Below, one piece after another: positions 16,804 through 24,030 of a stretch of DNA of 37,933 bases. Each line of letters opens with the position of its first letter. The stretch's first letter is position 1. Location of the stretch: assembly GCA_024644465.1 (NCBI GenBank), contig JAHEKY010000020.1:1-37933 (forward strand). The letters run 5' to 3'. The DNA comes from Ilumatobacteraceae bacterium. Its GTDB lineage: Bacteria; Actinomycetota; Acidimicrobiia; Acidimicrobiales; Ilumatobacteraceae. The notes under the pieces were generated by a model that worked only from the letters and a program-made list of their open reading frames with translations, ran no database searches and had not been told where the DNA came from. The translations under genes and the position numbers were made by a program.

Positions 16804-17070
16804 ATGAGCAACGACGACAGTGCAGCTCCGGCGCCGGCCGAACCGGATGGCACGGATCCCGTCGGCGCGACCGCGGGTGAGGAGCCGACCGACGCCCAAC
16901 TCGATGCCTACGACCTCGACGGCGACGGCAAGATCTCGATCGTGGAGAACGAGCGGGCCCGGCTCGGGGTCGTCGACGCGCGCCTGGAGGAGATCGCCGA
17001 ACAGGGCGGCCTCAAGGGCAAGCTCGCCCACGCCGCCCACAAGGTCCTCCGGAAGTTCGACAACGACTGA
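16804..17070 (+). CDS. Small EF-hand protein
   Basis: An 88-aa acidic protein. Residues 1-30 are disordered (Ala/Pro/Glu/Asp). A single EF-hand calcium loop follows, DLDGDGKISIVE (about 37-48), with Asp at positions 1, 3 and 5, Gly at 6, Ile at 8 and Glu at 12, a complete Ca2+-binding set. A basic helix (KLAHAAHKVLRKFDND) closes the chain. No signal peptide or membrane segment is seen, so it would be cytosolic. A similar single-hand small protein may dimerise to make a hand pair. ATG 16804 is the only reasonable start. It diverges from the histidine phosphatase and is convergent with the TetR gene, 15 nt away. Confidence 0.8.
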   Translation: MSNDDSAAPAPAEPDGTDPVGATAGEEPTDAQLDAYDLDGDGKISIVENERARLGVVDARLEEIAEQGGLKGKLAHAAHKVLRKFDND

Positions 17071-17085
17071 GGCGGCGGATCACGC

Positions 17086-17652
17086 TCAGGGCGCGAGCGC
17101 GATCGAGTCGCACAGCCGGAGACCGCGATCGAGATCGCCGCGGTCCTGGTTGCGCGCCCACTGGAGCCACAACCCGTTCTGGATGACGATGATGTCGGTC
17201 GCCCGCTCCGTCGACTGCCGCAGCGTCAGGTGTGGGCGGGCGTTGCGGATGAGCTTCGCCAGGTTCTTCGCGTAAGGGTCGCACATGCTTCGTTCGACGT
17301 TGGCGATCTCGTCGTCGGTTCGCGCCACCGCCCAGACCGAGATCCACAGTGCGAGGTAGTCGGGGGCGAGGAAGTCGTCGTGGTACGCGCCGCGGATGTA
17401 GGCCCGGACGCGGTCGTCGGCGCCGTCGATCCCGGCGATCGCCTCGTTCGTCTTGTCGAGCAGCCGGTCGGTGGCGAGCTGGAACGCAGCTTCGATCATC
17501 GAGCGTTTGTCGTCGAAGTGATAGCTGAGCAGCCCGAGCGACACGTCGGCTTCTCGGGCGACGGTGCGCATGCTCGCCCCGTCGATGCCGTCGCGGGCGA
17601 TGCACGACATCGCCGCGTCGAGGATCTGTTCCTGCGTCTCGGACAGTGTCAC
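17086..17652 (-). CDS. TetR-family regulator of the divergent catabolic cluster
   Basis: A 188-aa TetR/AcrR-type repressor. The N-terminal helix-turn-helix spans about residues 8-54, with the recognition section MRTVAREADVSLGLLSYHF and the usual DDK that follows. The C-terminal ligand domain is helical, with Trp/Tyr-rich segments (LALWISVWAVAR, NGLWLQWARN), and looks BetI-like. The GTG start at 17652 begins directly at TLSETQEQILDAA; the upstream open frame is not protein-like. Two 18-bp dyads lie in the shared intergenic space with the ten-gene cluster that runs the other way, so autoregulation and control of that cluster are very likely. The effector is unknown, presumably a cluster substrate or intermediate. 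Confidence 0.93.
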   Translation of the reverse strand: MTLSETQEQILDAAMSCIARDGIDGASMRTVAREADVSLGLLSYHFDDKRSMIEAAFQLATDRLLDKTNEAIAGIDGADDRVRAYIRGAYHDDFLAPDYLALWISVWAVARTDDEIANVERSMCDPYAKNLAKLIRNARPHLTLRQSTERATDIIVIQNGLWLQWARNQDRGDLDRGLRLCDSIALAP

Positions 17653-17672
17653 GCGATCCAGTCTGACGGAAC

Positions 17673-17690
17673 ACTGGACAATCGTCCAGT
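17673..17690. promoter_or_regulatory. TetR operator site 1
   Basis: ACTGGACaatcGTCCAGT is a perfect dyad with 7-bp arms. It covers the -35 box TGGACA (17675-17680) of the rightward promoter and lies 20 nt from the GTG of the TetR gene. Confidence 0.75.
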
Positions 17691-17703
17691 CGGTGCGTAC
17701 GAT
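17675..17703 (+). promoter_or_regulatory. Promoter of the ten-gene catabolic cluster
   Basis: TGGACA (17675-17680, 5 of 6 to consensus), 17-nt spacer, TACGAT (17698-17703, 4 of 6). Transcription would begin near 17710, about 53 nt before the first gene's ATG. The -35 lies in operator 1 and the start point lies in operator 2, so a bound TetR dimer at either site would block polymerase. Confidence 0.6.
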
Positions 17704-17706
17704 GCG

Positions 17707-17724
17707 ACTGGACGAACGTTCAGT
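17707..17724. promoter_or_regulatory. TetR operator site 2
   Basis: ACTGGACgaacGTTCAGT repeats site 1 with one mismatch between its arms. The centres of sites 1 and 2 are 34 bp apart, just over three helical turns, so two dimers could bind on nearly the same face. Confidence 0.7.
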
Positions 17725-17762
17725 TCGTGGACCGAGACGACGAAGGGGAAGAACGGAGCCAG

Positions 17763-18635
17763 ATGCCGACGGCATTCGCTGCTGTGGAGATCGATCTCGA
17801 CGCGTTGATCGACCTCGACGCGCACCCGATCCACGAGGTGGGCAGCCCAACCCGCTCGGCGCTCGTCGCCGAAGCTCGCGCGCAGATGGGCACGTCGGGT
17901 TGCTTCCGGTTTCCGGGGTTCGTGCGCGCCGAGGCGGTCGAGCGGATGTGCGCCGAGGCCGCCGGCCTGCACGACGCGACGTACTGGTCGCAGGCGGACC
18001 ACAACCCGTACTTCTCCGAGGACGACGAGTCGTGGCCGGCCGACCATCCCCGCCGCACGTTCCAGCACCGGCGCAGCGGCTTCATCAACTCCGACATCCT
18101 CACGACCGACTCGGTGTTGCGCCAGTTGTACGACTGCGACGTGCTGCTGCACTTCGTCTGGGAATGCCTCGGCACGCCGAAGCCGATCTACCGCTGGGCA
18201 GATCCACTCGGTCGCAACCCGTACGGGGTGATGGAGCCGGGCCATGAACTGCCGTGGCACTTCGACGGCAACGAGTTCACCGTCAGCGTCCTCGTCCAGC
18301 GCGCCGACGTCGGCGGCGTGTTCGAGTACGTGCCCAACATCCGCCGTCCGGATTCGGAGAACTTCGAACACGTCGCCCACGTGCTCGCCGGGGGCCGCGA
18401 CGGAGTGCGCCGACTCGACCTCGTGCCGGGCGACCTCCAGTTGTTCGCCGGCCGCTACTCGATGCATCGCGTCACCGAGGTCGAGGGGGCCACGACGCGC
18501 TACATCGGCCTACCGACCTACGTGCACGACCCGTACCGGATGAATCGCCCGTACCACTCGACGTCGATCTACGGCCGGGCGACACCGCAGCACGTCGAAC
18601 GCGAGCGGGTGCTCGTCGACGGGTTGGTCGACTGA
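17763..18635 (+). CDS. 2OG-Fe(II) oxygenase (PhyH-like), first gene of the cluster
   Basis: A 290-aa non-heme iron oxygenase. The facial triad is H166-F-D168 in LPWHFDGNEF and distal H235 in RYSMHRVTE, with R246 (TTRYIGL) placed to hold the 2-oxoglutarate carboxylate; the fold is double-stranded beta-helix, phytanoyl-CoA dioxygenase-like. It would hydroxylate or dealkylate a small substrate and so open the pathway encoded downstream. ATG 17763 has GGAG at 17754-17757; an earlier GTG at 17727 is less likely. Its stop overlaps the ATG of the dehydrogenase gene (TGATG), which implies co-translation. It is the promoter-proximal gene behind two TetR operators. The substrate is unknown; it is unlikely to be phytanoyl-CoA. 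Confidence 0.85.
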   Translation: MPTAFAAVEIDLDALIDLDAHPIHEVGSPTRSALVAEARAQMGTSGCFRFPGFVRAEAVERMCAEAAGLHDATYWSQADHNPYFSEDDESWPADHPRRTFQHRRSGFINSDILTTDSVLRQLYDCDVLLHFVWECLGTPKPIYRWADPLGRNPYGVMEPGHELPWHFDGNEFTVSVLVQRADVGGVFEYVPNIRRPDSENFEHVAHVLAGGRDGVRRLDLVPGDLQLFAGRYSMHRVTEVEGATTRYIGLPTYVHDPYRMNRPYHSTSIYGRATPQHVERERVLVDGLVD

Positions 18636-19564
18636 TGATCCGCACGGTCGGCTTCATCGGGCTCGGGAACATGGGCGGCCCGATGGCCCGCAATGTCGTG
18701 CGCTCCGGCTTCACGACCGTCGTCGCCGACCTCGACCCCGCGAGGGTCGCCGCGCTCGTCGCCGACGGGGCCGTTGCGGCGGTCGACGCGGCCGCCGCCG
18801 CGCACGACGCGGACGTCGTCATGACGTCGCTTCCTGGCCCCGCGCAAGTCCGCTCGGTCGGCGAACAGATCCTCCCGGTGATGCGTCCGGGTGCGACCTG
18901 GATCGACCTCAGCACGAACGACCTCACCTGTGCCCGCGATCTCGCCGAGATGGCTGCCCAGCACGGCATCGACGTGCTCGACGCACCGGTCACCGGCGGC
19001 ATCGAGGGGGCGCAGGCCGGCACGCTGAACGTGCTCGTCGGCGGTGACGAAGCGGTGCACCGCCGCAACGTGCCCGTGCTGCAGGCGATCGGCGAACGGT
19101 ACGACCTGATCGGCCCGCACGGGGCCGGGTACGTCGCCAAGATCGCGCAGGTGATGCTGTGCTACCTCAACTCGGTCTGCCTGACCGAGGCGCTGTTGCT
19201 CGGCGTCAAGGGCGGCGTGGCGCCGGCTGCGATGCTCGACATCATCGGCAACAGCACCGGGCGGAGCTACGTCGCGGAACGCTACGGGCCGGAGATCCTC
19301 GCCGGCAGCTACGACGCGAGTTTCGATCTGACGCTCGCTGCGAAGGACCTCCGCCTCGCGCTCGGCCTCGCCGCCGACGTCGGCGCGAAGCTCGACTTCA
19401 CCGCCCGCGTCAGCGAGCTCTACCGCGACGCAGAGGCCCGCTTCGGGCCGGGTGCCCCGCACCTCACAGCGATGCGCACGATCGAGGACGCCAACGACCT
19501 CGTGCTCCATCACGCCGCGCCCGACACCGCCTCCCCGACACCGCCCGCCCACGCGAGAGGATGA
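18635..19564 (+). CDS. Beta-hydroxyacid dehydrogenase (3-hydroxyisobutyrate dehydrogenase family)
   Basis: A 309-aa NAD(P)-dependent dehydrogenase oxidising a 3-hydroxyacid (or reducing the semialdehyde). The Rossmann loop is FIGLGNMGGPMA (7-18). The substrate-binding signature DAPVTGGIEGAQAGT is at 116-130 and the catalytic Lys is K169 in GAGYVAKIAQ. Asp33 after the second strand (VVADLDPAR) suggests NAD+ rather than NADP+. The family includes HIBADH, tartronate semialdehyde reductase, L-threonate dehydrogenase and glyoxylate reductase, so identity is not fixed. A Pro/Ala tail (about 295-309) extends beyond the fold. It overlaps the oxygenase stop by one base and is followed 4 nt later by the aldolase gene. 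Confidence 0.92.
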   Translation: MIRTVGFIGLGNMGGPMARNVVRSGFTTVVADLDPARVAALVADGAVAAVDAAAAAHDADVVMTSLPGPAQVRSVGEQILPVMRPGATWIDLSTNDLTCARDLAEMAAQHGIDVLDAPVTGGIEGAQAGTLNVLVGGDEAVHRRNVPVLQAIGERYDLIGPHGAGYVAKIAQVMLCYLNSVCLTEALLLGVKGGVAPAAMLDIIGNSTGRSYVAERYGPEILAGSYDASFDLTLAAKDLRLALGLAADVGAKLDFTARVSELYRDAEARFGPGAPHLTAMRTIEDANDLVLHHAAPDTASPTPPAHARG

Positions 19565-19568
19565 CCCC

Positions 19569-20375
19569 ATGACCGACGACCCCACGACCCGCCGGGAAAC
19601 GGCCGGCAACCGCGAAGTCTCCGCCGACGACTTCCGATCGGCACAGGCCGGCAGCTTCACCGGCGACGAATGGCAGGCGCGTGTCGACCTGGCCGCGATG
19701 TACCGGCTCGCCGCCCACTTCGGCTACGACGACCTGGTCTGGAACCACATCACGATGCGCGTGCCCGGCTCCGATCACGACTTCTTCCTCAACAAGTTCG
19801 GTCTGCTCTACAACGAGGTCACCGCGTCCAACCTGATCAAGGTCGACAGCGACGGCACCGTCCTCGAGGGGCCCGCCGACGTCAACACGGCCGGCTTCGT
19901 GATCCACTCCGCGATCCACAACGACTTTCCGCAGTGGAAGGTCGTCTTCCACGCGCACGTCCCGGACGCCCTGGCGGTCACCGCGCTCACCAACGGGTTC
20001 GAACACCTCGTGCAGGACACCTCGATGCTCTACGGCGAAGTCGGCTACCACGACTGGGAGGGATTGTCGCTGACGCTCGAGGAGCGCGAGCGCCTCGCCA
20101 AGAACATGGACGGCAACCGGGCGCTGATCATGCGCAACCACGGCTTCCTCACGGTCGGCGAGACCGCCGGCGAGGCGTTCATGGTGATGCACTACCTGAT
20201 CCGCGGGTGCCGCACGCTGCTCAAGGCGTACGGCAGCGGCCTCGACGTCGACCCCGGCCCGACCGACATCTGGGAGCTGTCGAAGCGCCAGTACGACAAC
20301 TTCCCCCTCGGCAAGCACGAGTGGCCCGCGCTGCTGCGGCTGCTCGACCAGACCGACCCGAGCTACCGCCAATAG
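19569..20375 (+). CDS. Class II aldolase/adducin-family protein
   Basis: A 268-aa zinc-dependent aldolase or epimerase fold protein. Metal ligands are visible: H128 and H130 in VVFHAHVPDA and H191 in MRNHGFLTV. The catalytic Glu found in fuculose-phosphate aldolase (in the PSSE motif) has no counterpart; the same place reads DVNTAGFVIHSAIH, as in adducin-like members whose reaction is often unknown. It may therefore decarboxylate, epimerise or cleave an unphosphorylated acid. No sugar or acid kinase (for example DUF1537) is encoded in the cluster, which also argues against a phosphorylated substrate. The ATG at 19569 follows GAGAGG at 19555-19560. A stretch of 19 nt separates it from the next gene. 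Confidence 0.88.
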   Translation: MTDDPTTRRETAGNREVSADDFRSAQAGSFTGDEWQARVDLAAMYRLAAHFGYDDLVWNHITMRVPGSDHDFFLNKFGLLYNEVTASNLIKVDSDGTVLEGPADVNTAGFVIHSAIHNDFPQWKVVFHAHVPDALAVTALTNGFEHLVQDTSMLYGEVGYHDWEGLSLTLEERERLAKNMDGNRALIMRNHGFLTVGETAGEAFMVMHYLIRGCRTLLKAYGSGLDVDPGPTDIWELSKRQYDNFPLGKHEWPALLRLLDQTDPSYRQ

Positions 20376-20394
20376 CCGAGGCGCGCCGCGACCG

Positions 20395-21480
20395 ATGAAG
20401 ATCGAGCACATCGAGACGACCCTCGTCGACGTGCCCTTGCGCGCCCCGATCGGCACCGCGATCCACTCGATCCGATCCGTCGGCTGCGTGCTCGTCGACG
20501 TGACGACAGTCGACGGTGCGGTCGGCCAGTCGTTCGCCTTCACCCTCAACGGCGACCGGTTGCGGGCGCTCGACGAGACGGTCACCGGGCTCGGGCACCT
20601 CGCCGTCGGCCGTCCGGTGTGCGAGACGACGGCGATCTGGGATGCGATCTGGGACGAGATCAACCCGACCGGACACAAGGGCACCACCGTCTCGGCGCTG
20701 TCGGCGATCGACGTCGCGTGCTGGGATGCGTGGGGCCGCACCCTCGGCCAGCCGCTCCATCGCGTGTTCGGGGCGTGTCGCGACTCGATCGACACCTATG
20801 CGAGCTCGGGGCTGTGGCTGAACGCCTCGATCGACGAACTCGTCGCGGAGGCCGCCGAGTTCGTCGCGCGCGGGTTCCGGGCAGTCAAGCTGCGGATCGG
20901 TTCCGACGATCCGGATGCCGACGTGGCACGGGTGCGGGCGGTGCGTGCCGCGGTGGGCGACGACGTCGGCCTGCTCGTCGATGCGAACCAGAAGTTCACG
21001 CCGAAGGAGGCGATCCGGCTCGGCCGTCGGCTGGAGGAGTTCGACCTGACGTGGTTCGAGGAGCCGGTGTCCGCGGACGACCTCGTCGGACATGCCGACG
21101 TCCGGGGCGCGCTCGACACGCCGATCGCGTCGGGCGAGACCGAGTACACCCGGTTCGGGATGCAGGCGATGCTCGACGCCCGCGCCGCCGACGTGTTGAT
21201 GCCCGACCTCCAGCGGATCGGCGGCTACACCGAGTTCCGGCGGGCTGCGGCGGCCGCGGCAGCCCGGCACGTTCCCGTGTCGAGCCACTTCTTCACCGAG
21301 CACAGCCTCGCCCTCGCCGGATCACTGTCGAACTGTGTCTCCGTCGAGCACGTCGACTGGTTCGCGCCGCTGTTCCGCGAGCGCGTCGAGCTCTGCGACG
21401 GACGCCTGCTCGTTCCCGACCGGCCGGGACACGGCTTCACGTTCGACCCCGACGCCGTCGGCCGGTTCCGACGCGTGTGA
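20395..21480 (+). CDS. Mandelate racemase-subgroup enolase-superfamily enzyme (dehydratase or epimerase)
   Basis: A 361-aa enolase-superfamily member with capping domain (1-125) and (beta/alpha)7 barrel. Mg2+ ligands are D196 (LLVDANQKF), E222 (TWFEEPV) and E248 (SGETEYT). The bases are K165-L-R167 (AVKLRIG) on strand 2, and the His-Asp dyad D271 (MPDLQRIGG) and H298 (VSSHFF), which marks the mandelate racemase subgroup. Arg in place of the second Lys of KxK weakens racemase action and favours a dehydratase, where the His acts alone. Known acid-sugar dehydratases share this core; betaine epimerases use a KxK/K set instead. A substrate alpha-hydroxy acid is thus likely. It is followed by a 91-nt gap, the longest in the cluster. 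Confidence 0.9.
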   Translation: MKIEHIETTLVDVPLRAPIGTAIHSIRSVGCVLVDVTTVDGAVGQSFAFTLNGDRLRALDETVTGLGHLAVGRPVCETTAIWDAIWDEINPTGHKGTTVSALSAIDVACWDAWGRTLGQPLHRVFGACRDSIDTYASSGLWLNASIDELVAEAAEFVARGFRAVKLRIGSDDPDADVARVRAVRAAVGDDVGLLVDANQKFTPKEAIRLGRRLEEFDLTWFEEPVSADDLVGHADVRGALDTPIASGETEYTRFGMQAMLDARAADVLMPDLQRIGGYTEFRRAAAAAAARHVPVSSHFFTEHSLALAGSLSNCVSVEHVDWFAPLFRERVELCDGRLLVPDRPGHGFTFDPDAVGRFRRV

Positions 21481-21571
21481 TGCGCGCCCCCGCCAGCCTT
21501 CCGTGGACGGATCGTTGCGGAATCCGCATCACAACGTCCTCAGAACGTCGGGTGGGCAGTCGGGAGTGGCA

Positions 21572-22480
21572 GTGAGCAAGCCGGAGAAGTGGTCCGACCC
21601 GGCCCACAAGCTGTTTGCCCACCAGGTCGGCTTCACCGCGCCGCCGATGGACTTCGACGCGGCCCCGAGCGACTTCCTGCGGATCTGCCCGCCGACCGTC
21701 GGCGTGCACGGCCGGTTGCTCCACGCGCCCGGCTACGCCCACGAGTTGTCGCAGCGCGCCGACAACTTCCACCTCTTGGAGGACGTCGTCCACTGCATGT
21801 CGAACGCGGGGGCCGACGTCGTGGGGCAGGTCGGCACGAACTGGGTGCACGCGAACGGTACTGACGTCCACGACATCCGGCGCTTCGTGCGCGAGGTCGG
21901 CGAGAAGTACGAGACGCCGTTCCACATGGCCGGGATGACGCTCGTCGACGCCTGCGAGGCGAACGGCTACGAGCGCGTCGCGCTGAACTCGGTGTACTTC
22001 TGGCCGGACTGGCGCGACGGAGTCGTCCGGTTCCTGCGCAGCGCCGACATCGACGTCGTGTGGTTCGGCAACTTCGTCGACCAGGGCTGGTACCCGACCC
22101 AGCAGGAGGTCAACGACCTCACGTGGATCTTTCCCGGCGAGCTCGCCCTCGACTCGATGCGCCACGTGCTCGACCAGGCCCCCGACGTCGACGCGGTGCT
22201 CGTCAACGGGATGTCCAACTACCGCGACGCACGCGGTCAACCGCAGCGTCTCGTCGGCCTCGTCGCCGACATCGAGGCCGCGATCGGCACGCCGGTGATC
22301 TCAGCGGACGCGTCGCTCTACTGGGCGGTGCTGCGCACGCTCGGCGTCGAGCCGGTCGGCCGGCACGGCTCGCTGCTGTCGTCGCTGCAGGCACACGAGA
22401 CCGCCGCACCAGCCGCGACCGACCACGCCGCAACCGGCCACGCCGCAACCGCCGATGCTTCGACCGATGATGAGAGGTGA
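21572..22480 (+). CDS. Asp/Glu racemase superfamily protein (maleate isomerase/arylmalonate decarboxylase-like)
   Basis: A 302-aa protein whose pattern (GVHGRLLHAPGY at 44-55; ADVVGQVGTNWVHANG at 81-96; DAVLVNGMSNYRD at 207-219) matches the maleate cis-trans isomerase/arylmalonate decarboxylase branch. Those enzymes rely on one or two Cys: here the corresponding places appear to be Thr89 (GTN) and Ser215 (GMSN), so neither catalytic Cys seems present. The nearest cysteines, C40 and C75, are elsewhere. It may use another mechanism or only bind substrate. GTG 21572 has GGGAG at 21562-21566. The C-terminus is a low-complexity Ala/Thr/His tail (about 275-300) encoded by small repeats. Placement within a cluster of carboxylic acid enzymes suits an isomerase or decarboxylase role. 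Confidence 0.8.
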   Translation: MSKPEKWSDPAHKLFAHQVGFTAPPMDFDAAPSDFLRICPPTVGVHGRLLHAPGYAHELSQRADNFHLLEDVVHCMSNAGADVVGQVGTNWVHANGTDVHDIRRFVREVGEKYETPFHMAGMTLVDACEANGYERVALNSVYFWPDWRDGVVRFLRSADIDVVWFGNFVDQGWYPTQQEVNDLTWIFPGELALDSMRHVLDQAPDVDAVLVNGMSNYRDARGQPQRLVGLVADIEAAIGTPVISADASLYWAVLRTLGVEPVGRHGSLLSSLQAHETAAPAATDHAATGHAATADASTDDER

Positions 22481-22484
22481 ACCG

Positions 22485-23252
22485 ATGTTCCTGACACTGT
22501 GGGCCACGCCGCGATCGACGTCGACCGCGTTCGAGTGGATGATGCGCCAGCGCGGCGACTTCGACTGCTTCCACGAGCCCTGGAACGAGCTGTACTACTA
22601 CGGCGAGGATCGCCGCAGCGACCGCGACCGGCACGTCGATCCGAAGCCCGGCCACAGCTACGCCACGGTCTGGGCCGAGCTCACCGCACGTGCGGACTCC
22701 GGCAATGTGTTCGTGAAGGACTTCGCCTACTCGGTCGAGCACGATCTCGACGACGACAAGCTCGACGTCATGACGCATGCGTTCCTCATCCGCGACCCGC
22801 TGCGGGTCGTGCAGGGCCTCGCGAGACACTGGCCCGACTGCACGTTCGAGGAGGCCGGCTTCGAGTCGCTGCACCGCCTCTTCCAGCGCGCCACCGACCG
22901 GCTCGGCCGCGTCCCGCCCGTGATGTACTCGGGTGATCTGCTCGACGACCCGACCGGCACGACGCGAGCGTTCTGCGCGGCGGTCGGCATCCCGTTCCTG
23001 GCCGAGGCGCTGGCGTGGGAGGCCGGCGATCGCAGCGAAGTGGCGTGGTACGGCGAGGGCACCGGGCCGTGGCACGACAACCTGCGCGCGAGCACCGGCA
23101 TCCAGCATCCCGCCACCGAGTACCCGTCGCTCGACGACAACCCACGGCTCTTCGAGATCTACGAGCGGTGCATGCCGCTGTTCGACGAGCTGCGCCGGCA
23201 CGCAATCAGCCCGATTCCCGACCCGGCGACGCCGCGACCGCAGGAGGCATGA
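22485..23252 (+). CDS. Sulfotransferase-like P-loop protein
   Basis: A 255-aa cytosolic sulfotransferase-fold protein. The 5'-phosphosulfate-binding loop is at the very N-terminus, LWATPRSTSTAFEWMM (5-20), with the PRSxSTxF pattern typical of the bacterial sulfotransferase family. The second PAPS contact is the helix after AFLIRDPLRVVQGL. A conserved HEPWNELYYYG (about 30-40) follows strand 2 as in family members. It would transfer sulfate from PAPS to a hydroxyl or amine, or serve as a related kinase-like enzyme. This is unexpected in a degradative operon: it could activate a hydroxyl as a leaving group for later elimination. ATG 22485 has GAGAGG just upstream, and the gene is 4 nt from its neighbour. 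Confidence 0.85.
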   Translation: MFLTLWATPRSTSTAFEWMMRQRGDFDCFHEPWNELYYYGEDRRSDRDRHVDPKPGHSYATVWAELTARADSGNVFVKDFAYSVEHDLDDDKLDVMTHAFLIRDPLRVVQGLARHWPDCTFEEAGFESLHRLFQRATDRLGRVPPVMYSGDLLDDPTGTTRAFCAAVGIPFLAEALAWEAGDRSEVAWYGEGTGPWHDNLRASTGIQHPATEYPSLDDNPRLFEIYERCMPLFDELRRHAISPIPDPATPRPQEA

Positions 23253-23253
23253 C

Positions 23254-24024
23254 ATGGAGATCTCACTCGCCAGCAGGCGTGCGTTCGTGACGGCCGGTGG
23301 CGCAGGGATGGGCCGGGCGACCGTGCTGGCGATGCACCGGCTCGGCGCCGAGGTGTTCACGTGCGATGTCGACCCCAGCGGATTGGAGACGCTGCCCGAC
23401 GGCGTGTCGTCGTCGGTGTGCGACGTCACGAACTCCGCGGAGCTCGACGCGTTGTTCGATCGGTTCCTGCCCGACGGGCTGGACTTCATGATCAACAATG
23501 CGGGCGTCGCCGGGCCGACGAAGCTCGTCGAGGACATCACCGACGACGAGTGGCGCCACACGATGGCGGTCTGCATCGACTCGCACTTCTACTGCGCGCG
23601 ACGCGTCGTGCCCGTGTTCAAACAGCAGCGGCACGGCGCCATCGTCAACCTGATCTCCGGAGCGGGGATCCTCGGCTACCCGACCCGTTCGCCGTACGCC
23701 GCGGCGAAGTGGGCGGTCACCGGCCTCACCAAGACGCTCGCGATGGAACTCGGCCCCGACAACATCCGCGTCAACGGTGTCGTTCCCGGCAACGTGAACG
23801 GCGACCGGATGGAACGGGTGATCGCTGCGCATGCGACCACCGAGGGGCTCGACCCCGATGTCGTGCGCCGGATGTACGCGATCGGCACGTCGATGCAGTG
23901 CTACGTCGACCCGGAGGAGATCGCCGACCTGATCGTGTTCCTGTGCAGTGACTACGGCCGCCACATCTCGGGCCAGGTGATCGGCGTCGACGGCAACACC
24001 GAGACGCTCTGGCCGCGGAGCTGA
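23254..24024 (+). CDS. Short-chain dehydrogenase/reductase (cluster member)
   Basis: A 256-aa classical SDR. The cofactor loop is TAGGAGMGRA (13-22), followed by Asp38 (TCDVDP), which indicates NAD(H). NNAG is at about 80-83, and the catalytic residues are Ser in LISGAG with Y148 and K152 in YAAAK. The end GVDGNTETLWPRS is usual for the family's substrate-end segment. It would oxidise an alcohol intermediate to a ketone. AGGAGG at 23242-23247 is 6 nt from ATG 23254. It begins one base after the preceding stop and is 6 nt from the AcnX gene, so it is clearly part of the same unit. Substrate unknown. Confidence 0.93.
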   Translation: MEISLASRRAFVTAGGAGMGRATVLAMHRLGAEVFTCDVDPSGLETLPDGVSSSVCDVTNSAELDALFDRFLPDGLDFMINNAGVAGPTKLVEDITDDEWRHTMAVCIDSHFYCARRVVPVFKQQRHGAIVNLISGAGILGYPTRSPYAAAKWAVTGLTKTLAMELGPDNIRVNGVVPGNVNGDRMERVIAAHATTEGLDPDVVRRMYAIGTSMQCYVDPEEIADLIVFLCSDYGRHISGQVIGVDGNTETLWPRS

Positions 24025-24030
24025 TCGTCG

